Origin: Bacteroidales bacterium UBA2295
GTDB taxonomy: Bacteria > Bacteroidota > Bacteroidia > Bacteroidales > Tenuifilaceae
DNA length: 8,418 bases
Assembly (NCBI GenBank): GCA_002345825.1
Contig: DDWD01000073.1
Span: 1-8,418 of the forward strand
Direction of reading: 5' to 3'
In this document: piece by piece, positions 1 through 5,594 of the stretch
Position numbering within the stretch: the first letter of the stretch is position 1
Layout: each line of letters begins with the position of its first letter
The notes under the pieces: generated by a model
The model's database searches: none
The model's input: only the letters and a program-made list of their open reading frames with translations
What the model was told of the DNA's origin: nothing
Made by a program: the position numbers and the translations under genes

Positions 1-267
1 TGGCGGTGAATTTAGAACCTTCCGAAGCCACAAAGGCATATTTCGAAATAGCCTGAAATTTTGCTCAAAATAGATATTTACAGCGCCATAAAAGACGGGA
101 ATATTAGTATTTGTATCAAACCCATTAGACGATAAGGGTAAATACAAGGGTAATGTTATGGCATCGTGCCCTGCAGCTCGCAGGGCTCTTACATATGCGC
201 TATCGCGCAAACAGTTACCGCAGTAAAATGTGCCACCAAACCCGGGGACTATGCTAACTATTTTCAT
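1..267 (-). CDS. Glycosyltransferase family 4-like protein, N-terminal 89 residues (partial)
   Basis: An open frame starts with ATG at 267 and runs without a stop to the window edge, giving 89 residues. The beginning, MKIVSIVPGFGGTFYCGNC, followed by LRDSAYVRALRAAGHD and a LPLYLPL segment, is the usual start of the N-terminal Rossmann-like half of group 1 (GT4) glycosyltransferases: a first beta strand, a glycine-rich loop, then a helix ending in ALRxxGHD. Proteins with this PGFGGTFYCGNC-type start are familiar to me from Bacteroidota and other bacteria, but the sugar donor and acceptor are unknown. Two cysteines (C16 and C19) sit in the glycine-rich loop. The catalytic C-terminal half, including the nucleotide-sugar site, lies outside the window. 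The leader is A-rich with no clear Shine-Dalgarno. A 300-base gap containing a palindromic repeat separates it from the redox operon, so it is probably transcribed separately. Family call fairly confident, specific function not. Confidence 0.77.
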   Translation of the reverse strand, partial: MKIVSIVPGFGGTFYCGNCLRDSAYVRALRAAGHDAITLPLYLPLSSNGFDTNTNIPVFYGAVNIYFEQNFRLFRNMPLWLRKVLNSPP

Positions 268-567
268 TTTCAAATTTTTTTCAATATTCACAGGAACATT
301 TATTCTTAACAACAATGCTAATTGTTTATGCCGCCGTAGGTGGCAGATAGTGATGGTAAATCTTTATATATCGACTTAGCGCCTCGTAGAGTGCGCAATA
401 GAATAGTTCTCATTATTGCACCCGCTCTGGCCTGCCTGCGGCAAAGGCAGGGGTGCTTAATTCGATTTGACATCTTTTCAATCGCTATATGCCCCTGCCT
501 ACCGCAGGCAGGCTCTACGAGGGCTAATCTTGATTATTATTTTAAATATAAATAGTTTCTCATTTTT
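268..567. other. Intergenic region between redox operon and glycosyltransferase gene
   Basis: I see no credible gene in these 300 bases. They follow the stop codon of the secreted propeller gene (568) and precede the ATG of the glycosyltransferase (267), both on the minus strand. The centre holds a GC-rich inverted pair of palindromes. The flanks are AT-rich (roughly 268-330 and 525-567). The region should contain the end of the operon transcript and a promoter for the glycosyltransferase. I found no convincing Bacteroidota-type promoter (TTG at -33 with TAnnTTTG at -7) and no hairpin followed by a T-run in the minus-strand direction, so neither is annotated. Confidence 0.7.
382..522. repeat. 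REP/BIME-like inverted pair of GC-rich palindromes
   Basis: Two small palindromes face each other. Palindrome 1 (431-451) has arms CCTGCCT (431-437) and AGGCAGG (445-451) around a 7-base loop. Palindrome 2 (494-512) has the same arms (494-500 and 506-512) around a 5-base loop. The two are also inverted copies of each other: 431-441 is the perfect reverse complement of 502-512, and 445-453 of 492-500. An outer pair of perfect 10-base arms, CCTCGTAGAG (382-391) and CTCTACGAGG (513-522), encloses both. The left side has 39 extra bases (392-430) between outer arm and palindrome; the right side has none. This layout resembles REP doublets mobilised by RAYT transposases, or a small MITE. It could equally be a transcript-end structure after the operon. 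The pairing is directly visible; the class is inferred. Confidence 0.7.
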
Positions 568-1668
568 TTACTTCACCCCAAAAGCATAAACCCTACCATC
601 CATCGATCCCACAACCACCATCTCGTTGGTTATAGCAGGAGAACTTAAAATGGGCTTTCCTATTTCGTAGGACCAAACCTCTTGCCCGGTTTTTAAATCA
701 ATCATATATAATCTACCATCGGCCGAGCCAACAACCACAATATTTTTGGAAATTACGGGTGAGCTGTCAACGCTCCCACGGGTTCTAAATTTCCAAATCA
801 GTTTACCAGTTGATTTCTCGAAACAGTAAATATGCCTATCGCGCGAGCCAACCACTATCCTATTGCCCGAGACTGCTGGTGATGAGATGAATGGGGCTGT
901 TCCGTCGTAAGTCCAAAGAATATTTTTGGATGCTAAATCGGCACAGTAGAATTTCCCATCATAGTTTCCGAAGAAGGCCTTTCCCTTTTCAATGGCTGCG
1001 GAGGCAGCCATATAGGTTCCAATCTCAATTTTACCTGCAAGAGTTCCCATATTCAAATCCAGCAAGTAAACAAATCCATCGCATCCGCCAAAAATTGTTG
1101 TTTTATCGTTTACTGATGGCGTTCCGTTGATATAGTTATCGGTTTCGTACTTCCAAATTCCCTTTCCGGTTTTAACATCAATGCAGTGCAGGAAAAAGTC
1201 GTAGCTACCAACTATAACGCGTTTCCCTTTACCATCGGGAGCAACAAACCAGTTTGCAGCTCCCGAAATCTGTCCATCAGTAGCATACTCCCATTTCAGT
1301 TTCCCCGAAGTGGCATCAAGGGCGTAAACAATTCCCTCCAATGAGCTAACAATTAATAAATTATCAATAAAAAGTGGAGGAGCTTCAATGGATGTGGGCG
1401 TTTCGTACTTCCATTTCAACTTTCCATTGTCAATCGCATACACAAATCCATCGTTGGAGCCGATATACACAATGCCATTGTGTATTACTGGAGACGATTT
1501 TATGGCATCATCGGTTTTATAAGTCCAAAGTAATTTTAGCGATTTTGGCAGATTGATGTTTGCTTCTCCGGTAAGCGAAGGATTACCCCTAAAACCTTCC
1601 CAATTGGAGCCATCCTGTGCAATTACAAGGCTGGAGACAAACATCAATAAAAACAGTATTCTTACCAT
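568..1668 (-). CDS. Secreted eight-bladed PQQ-like beta-propeller protein
   Basis: This 366-residue protein begins with a signal peptide (MVRILFLLMFVSSLVIA, likely cleaved before Q18). There is no lipobox cysteine, so it should be soluble in the periplasm or exported further. The mature start contains a WEGFRGNP motif (residues 23-30), seen at the head of many PQQ-like propeller proteins. About eight repeats of the form SSPVI..GIVYIGS.DG.VYAID..TGKLKWKYET follow at roughly 58-90, 96-129, 136-176, 182-216, 222-255, 262-296, 302-336 and 342-366. The N-terminal strand LLWTYKT (46-52) probably closes the last blade. There is no vicinal Cys-Cys pair and no CxxCH haem motif, so I see no evidence that it binds PQQ or haem; a docking or scaffold role is more likely. 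It is the last operon gene, 20 bases after the NuoG-like gene, and pairs with the membrane-anchored propeller upstream. BamB is a structural relative, but the redox context argues against outer-membrane assembly. Confidence 0.85.
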   Translation of the reverse strand: MVRILFLLMFVSSLVIAQDGSNWEGFRGNPSLTGEANINLPKSLKLLWTYKTDDAIKSSPVIHNGIVYIGSNDGFVYAIDNGKLKWKYETPTSIEAPPLFIDNLLIVSSLEGIVYALDATSGKLKWEYATDGQISGAANWFVAPDGKGKRVIVGSYDFFLHCIDVKTGKGIWKYETDNYINGTPSVNDKTTIFGGCDGFVYLLDLNMGTLAGKIEIGTYMAASAAIEKGKAFFGNYDGKFYCADLASKNILWTYDGTAPFISSPAVSGNRIVVGSRDRHIYCFEKSTGKLIWKFRTRGSVDSSPVISKNIVVVGSADGRLYMIDLKTGQEVWSYEIGKPILSSPAITNEMVVVGSMDGRVYAFGVK

Positions 1669-1688
1669 AAATGTACTTGTTTTTAAAC

Positions 1689-3248
1689 TTATTTAACCGC
1701 AATTGCCCCTGTGGGGCAAGCATTGGCACATTCCATAGCAGCTTGGGTTAACGCTTCGCTTAGCTCGAGGTTAAAGGGTATTTGAACCCTAACATCAAAA
1801 CCACGACCAATATACGTAAGGCCAATCTTCTCCTTGTGCCTTGTGGCAATCTCTATACATAGTCCGCAACGGATGCATTTCTCGGGCTCGTAAACCACCT
1901 CGCTATGCTGAAAGTACTTCTTTAAAGTGCTTCGAGTGCCTAATGCGTATTTCTTCCTATCTACTTTGTACTCATCGGCATAGTTGCGAAGCTTACAGGT
2001 ATTGGGTTTGCGACAATCGCAGTGCAAACAGCGCTTGGCCTCGGCAATGGCCTCTTCGGGGGTGAATCCAGTCAGTTTCCCTCCATTTGGTTTAACCTCA
2101 GCATCTTTGTTTTCGGCCTCTTTTAAATACTCGAAAACTTCAGTCTCTTGCAAAAGCCCAAATTTAGAGTTAAACCTATTGTACCTATTACCAACCGGTT
2201 TCCCCCCTAGAAATTTGTTTACGGCAAAAGCCGTTTCCTTGCCCTGGGCAACCGCCTTTACCGCCATTTTTAATGGTCGGATTGCACTACCACAGGCAAA
2301 AATTTCAGAATTATCGATGCTGAAATTCTCATCAACAATTAATCCTCTGGCATTGGTTTTAAAACCGAACTCAGTAATATTAGATTGATCGATTTCTCCT
2401 GTGGCAAAGACTACTGCATCAAAACTAGGCTTAATCTCGCTTTTTAAAATTTCAGATGATATGTGATATCCAAACTTGAACTCTGCCCCAAAATCCTTAA
2501 TCAGATTTATTTCATCGTTTAACGCAGTTTTTGGTAATTCATTTTCGGGAAGATTAAGCAGAGATCCACCAGCCTCGGAGTGCGAATCGAAAACCGTTAC
2601 AGAGTGACCCATTTTTAAAAGATGAAATGCGCAGGATAGTCCTGCTGGTCCCGAACCAATTATGGCAACCTTTTTGCCAGTTGGCAAATCCTTTTGAGGG
2701 AAATATGGCGATTCATTTTCGGTATTGTGAACCGCTGAAAATCTTTTTAATAGACAAATTGAAACAGGGCTATCAACCTGCTTCCTCCTACAAACCTTTT
2801 CGCAGGGAGCAGAACAGATATAACCGAGTATGCCGGGTAGCGCAATCTCCTCCTTTACAACCTTCAACGCATTCAGAAAATCGCCTTTGGCAATTAGCCT
2901 GTTCATTAGGGGAATATCCATAAAGGCTGGGCAGGCAACCCTACAGGGTGCCTCGCAATCGCCAACGTGATCGCTTAACAGCAGCTCCAGTGCCTCACGA
3001 CGAGCATTGATTACCTCCTCGCTATCGGTTTCAATATCCATTCCCTGCCCTACGGGCATTGCGCACGATGGGTAAAGCATTCCTGAGTGGTTATCCTTTA
3101 CCACGCAAACCATACAGGATGGATGATTGGAATTTCCATCAAGATAACACATTGTTGGTATATCAACACCCGTTGATTTAGCTGCATCGAGAATGGTTGT
3201 CCCTTCTGGAACAGTAATTTCTTTGCTATTTATTTTTAGATTAATCAT
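1689..3248 (-). CDS. NuoG-like / GltD-type FAD chimeric iron-sulfur oxidoreductase subunit
   Basis: The protein has 519 residues from ATG 3248. This start overlaps the upstream stop as ATGA (3248-3245), and the ferredoxin fold begins at once with MINLKINSKEITVPEG. Order of domains: (1) NuoG/HydA-type [2Fe-2S] domain, C34, C45, C48, C62; (2) GltD-type helical region for two [4Fe-4S] clusters, C98, C102, C106 and C145, C149, C153; (3) FAD-binding fold with GSGPAG (198-203), ending near residue 345; (4) a NuoG-like tail with a Cys/His-rich motif (C407, H409, C410, C412, C418, then KLR), and C458, C461, C464 plus C511 in a CPTGAI context, matching the CxxCxxC...CP cluster of NuoG. The GltD family's NAD(P)-binding Rossmann domain (GGGNxxxD) is absent, and the C-terminal FAD motif reads ACGS instead of AGD. 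It probably forms a complex with the adjacent NuoE-NuoF fusion and relays electrons through an FAD that cannot itself meet NAD(P)H. Confidence 0.88.
   Translation of the reverse strand: MINLKINSKEITVPEGTTILDAAKSTGVDIPTMCYLDGNSNHPSCMVCVVKDNHSGMLYPSCAMPVGQGMDIETDSEEVINARREALELLLSDHVGDCEAPCRVACPAFMDIPLMNRLIAKGDFLNALKVVKEEIALPGILGYICSAPCEKVCRRKQVDSPVSICLLKRFSAVHNTENESPYFPQKDLPTGKKVAIIGSGPAGLSCAFHLLKMGHSVTVFDSHSEAGGSLLNLPENELPKTALNDEINLIKDFGAEFKFGYHISSEILKSEIKPSFDAVVFATGEIDQSNITEFGFKTNARGLIVDENFSIDNSEIFACGSAIRPLKMAVKAVAQGKETAFAVNKFLGGKPVGNRYNRFNSKFGLLQETEVFEYLKEAENKDAEVKPNGGKLTGFTPEEAIAEAKRCLHCDCRKPNTCKLRNYADEYKVDRKKYALGTRSTLKKYFQHSEVVYEPEKCIRCGLCIEIATRHKEKIGLTYIGRGFDVRVQIPFNLELSEALTQAAMECANACPTGAIAVK
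3245..3248 (-). promoter_or_regulatory. ATGA stop/start overlap (translational coupling site)
   Basis: The TGA stop of the NuoE-NuoF fusion (3247-3245) overlaps the ATG of the NuoG/GltD chimera (3248-3246). No Shine-Dalgarno-like sequence precedes the ATG, so re-initiation by terminating ribosomes is the likely way it is translated. This would hold two probable complex partners at matched levels. Confidence 0.6.
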
Positions 3249-5590
3249 CGTGTAACTACTGCATTTACTGGACAAATTTGTTTGCAAATATCGCACTTGA
3301 TGCACTTCTCCAAATCGATACTATGAATCTCGTAGGGTTTTGCCTCAATGGCATCCACCGGACAACGCTGAGCACACTTGGTACAGCCTATGCACTCATC
3401 GGTTATATCGTAGGTTATCATCTCCTTACACTTGCCCGTAGGGCAATTCCCGTTGATATGCGCCTCGTATTCATCCCTAAAGTACTTGAGGGTTGTGAGC
3501 ACAGGATTGGGCGCGCTTTTGCCTAATCCGCAGATACTTCCCTTTTTGGTGCTGTGGGCTAAGTTTTCGAGCATATCCAAATCCTCGTGAGTTCCCTTTC
3601 CGCTGGAAATCTTATCGAGGATATCGAGCATACGCTTTGTGCCCACCCTGCAGAAAGTGCACCGACCGCACGACTGATCCTGCGTAAAGGTTAGGAAGTA
3701 TCGGGCAATATCCACCATACAGTCGGTTTCGTCGAGAACGATTAGGCCACCAGAACCCATCATTGCGCCCACCTCAACCAGCGAGTGAAAATCGATGGGA
3801 GTATCGGCCATTGAAGCAGGAATACAGCCACCCGATGGGCCACCAATCTGCACCGCTTTAAAGCGTTTGCCATTGGGAATACCTCCCCCAATCTCCTCAA
3901 CAATCCTTCGGATTGTAATGCCCATAGGCACTTCAATTAGTCCACCCCGATTTACCTTGCCCGCCAGGGCAAAAACCTTTGTACCCTTACTCTGTTTTGT
4001 GCCAATGCTGTGAAAAGCCTCGGCCCCATTGCGAATAATCCACGATACCTGCGAGTAGGTTTCAACATTGTTTATTAGGGTTGGCTTTCCTCGCAAACCC
4101 TTTTTTGCAGGATACGGAGGGCGCATAGTTGGGTATCCACGCTTGCCTTCAACCGAAGCAATAAGGGCAGTTTCCTCGCCACAAACAAAAGCTCCTGCAC
4201 CCTCAAATATTTTAAGATTGAATGAGAAATCGCTTCCAAGGATATTATTACCCAAAAAATTCTTGCTTTCGCAAGTTTTTAGGGCTTCGCGAATTCGTTC
4301 TAATGCCAGTGGGTACTCGGCTCGGATGTAGAATAGCCCCTCGTTGGCACCAACAGCGTATGCACCTATTATTATCCCCTCAATTACCCTGAAAGGATAG
4401 GATTCGAGTAGCATTCTGTCCATAAATGCGCCGGGATCGCCCTCGTCGCCATTGCAGATGATATATTTAGTATCCGACTCGGCATCGGCAACTAGCTTCC
4501 ATTTGGTTCCAGTAGAAAAACCCGCTCCGCCCCTTCCGCGAAGACCGCTCTCCTTGATTGTGTCGATTACCTCAAGCGGAGATTTTCTTTTCAAACACTC
4601 CTCCAGTGCAACAAAGCCACCCAAACTCATATACTCATCAATATCAGAAGGTTTTAAAATCCCTCTGTGCTCGGTTGCAATGTTTATTTGTCCCTTTAGA
4701 AACTCAGCAACGGGAGTATTTACTCTCTCGGATGAGTATCGCTTAATTGATTTGGGAACGCTATCGAAAACCAAATTATCGAACACCCCATAAAGAGTGT
4801 CCCTTAACCTAGTAAATGGGCTTGAAGGTTTGAAATGGCGGTGAATTACCTCTCTTACCTCATCGGGTTTGATTTTGGTGTAGTAAACCGGAGCCTCGTT
4901 GGGTTTATGCACCTCGAGCATTGGAACCTGATTGCAAATACCCACACAACCAACGTGCTTTACATTCACATTGATTTTGCTTTTAATCAACGTTTTGTCC
5001 AACTGTTCCTTCACCTCAAAACTACCGCTGGCCACACAGCACGAGCCAAGTCCAATCCTAATCTCGCCCTGAAGCTCCTTGCTATCAACAAAAGGAACTG
5101 TTCCGTTTGACTTTCCGTTGCTTGATGCCAGAAAATCGGAAATTACCTCGGGTACAGTTTCAGAGGTTACGTAGCCATAGGTTAGGCTATCGATTTGCAC
5201 TACGGGTGCAATGGTGCAACATCCCAAACAAGCCACCTTTTCAACGGTGAAAAGCCCTTCGGCATCGGTATCGTCATTATCGGGGATATTTAGACTGCGC
5301 TTAAACGAGTCGTACACCAGCGTGGCACCCTTTACGTGGCAGGCTGTGCCCACGCATACCTTAATCATATGCTTACCTACAGGCTTATGCCTGAACTGGG
5401 TGTAGAATGTTGATATTCCGTAAATTCTTGAGGGAGTAATATCGGTTGTTTGACAAACCCTTTCCAACGCTTCCTGTGGAAGATAATTGTAATGATTCTG
5501 TATCTCCTGCAGAATTGGAATAACCGCATCAACGGTTCCCCCCGTTTTTTCTACAATGCCATCAACTATTTTTATTATATCGTTTTCCAT
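3245..5590 (-). CDS. NuoE-NuoF-diferredoxin fusion, NADH-linked FMN/iron-sulfur subunit (HydB/HydC-like)
   Basis: This 781-residue protein fuses subunits that are often separate. Residues 1-155 are a NuoE thioredoxin-like [2Fe-2S] domain (C79, C84, C121, C125). Residues 175-250 are a second thioredoxin-like ferredoxin (C184, C185, C215, C219). Residues 300-700 are NuoF: the glycine-rich FMN/NADH motif GLRGRGGAGFSTGTKW (349-364), NGDEGDPGAFMDR (380-392), EGAGAFVCGEETAL (463-476), and an N3-type [4Fe-4S] site C641, C644, C647, C687. H711, C716 and C721 resemble the zinc site region of HydB. The C-terminus carries two [4Fe-4S] ferredoxin motifs (C733, C736, C739, C743; C763, C766, C769, C773). 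Extra ferredoxins and lack of a signal peptide fit a cytoplasmic HydB-type NADH dehydrogenase rather than plain complex I. An in-frame GTG lies at 5602, but ATG 5590 follows an AGGTGAG and is preferred. It is 4 bases from the gene before and overlaps the next by 4. Confidence 0.93.
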   Translation of the reverse strand: MENDIIKIVDGIVEKTGGTVDAVIPILQEIQNHYNYLPQEALERVCQTTDITPSRIYGISTFYTQFRHKPVGKHMIKVCVGTACHVKGATLVYDSFKRSLNIPDNDDTDAEGLFTVEKVACLGCCTIAPVVQIDSLTYGYVTSETVPEVISDFLASSNGKSNGTVPFVDSKELQGEIRIGLGSCCVASGSFEVKEQLDKTLIKSKINVNVKHVGCVGICNQVPMLEVHKPNEAPVYYTKIKPDEVREVIHRHFKPSSPFTRLRDTLYGVFDNLVFDSVPKSIKRYSSERVNTPVAEFLKGQINIATEHRGILKPSDIDEYMSLGGFVALEECLKRKSPLEVIDTIKESGLRGRGGAGFSTGTKWKLVADAESDTKYIICNGDEGDPGAFMDRMLLESYPFRVIEGIIIGAYAVGANEGLFYIRAEYPLALERIREALKTCESKNFLGNNILGSDFSFNLKIFEGAGAFVCGEETALIASVEGKRGYPTMRPPYPAKKGLRGKPTLINNVETYSQVSWIIRNGAEAFHSIGTKQSKGTKVFALAGKVNRGGLIEVPMGITIRRIVEEIGGGIPNGKRFKAVQIGGPSGGCIPASMADTPIDFHSLVEVGAMMGSGGLIVLDETDCMVDIARYFLTFTQDQSCGRCTFCRVGTKRMLDILDKISSGKGTHEDLDMLENLAHSTKKGSICGLGKSAPNPVLTTLKYFRDEYEAHINGNCPTGKCKEMITYDITDECIGCTKCAQRCPVDAIEAKPYEIHSIDLEKCIKCDICKQICPVNAVVTR

Positions 5591-5594
5591 AAAG

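Noticed and set aside
431..512. Rho-independent terminator or CRISPR repeat
   Set aside because: The hairpins are not followed by a T-run in the minus-strand direction, and there are only two inverted copies without spacers of regular size.
340..555. Plus-strand 71-codon open frame in the intergenic region
   Set aside because: It starts at a GTG, runs straight through the palindromic repeat, has no leader or recognisable protein pattern, and is explained by chance openness of GC-rich repeat sequence.
568..1668. True PQQ-dependent dehydrogenase or BamB
   Set aside because: The vicinal Cys pair of quinoprotein dehydrogenases is absent, and there is no lipoprotein signal or outer-membrane assembly context to support BamB.
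1984..2388. Plus-strand 134-codon open frame opposite the NuoG/GltD chimera
   Set aside because: It lies fully antisense to a gene with strong cysteine and FAD motifs, and its translation shows no domain features. Other plus-strand frames across 891-6879 were rejected on the same grounds.
3249..3305. Longer start for the NuoG/GltD chimera, adding 19 residues
   Set aside because: The extension would overlap the ferredoxin end of the upstream gene by 61 bases and precede a domain that normally begins at the ATG at 3248, which has the classic ATGA overlap.
1689..5590. Respiratory complex I (nuo) or a bifurcating [FeFe]-hydrogenase operon
   Set aside because: There are no Nuo membrane proton-pumping subunits and no H-cluster motifs in any gene; the partner of NuoEF is a GltD-type flavin chimera instead.
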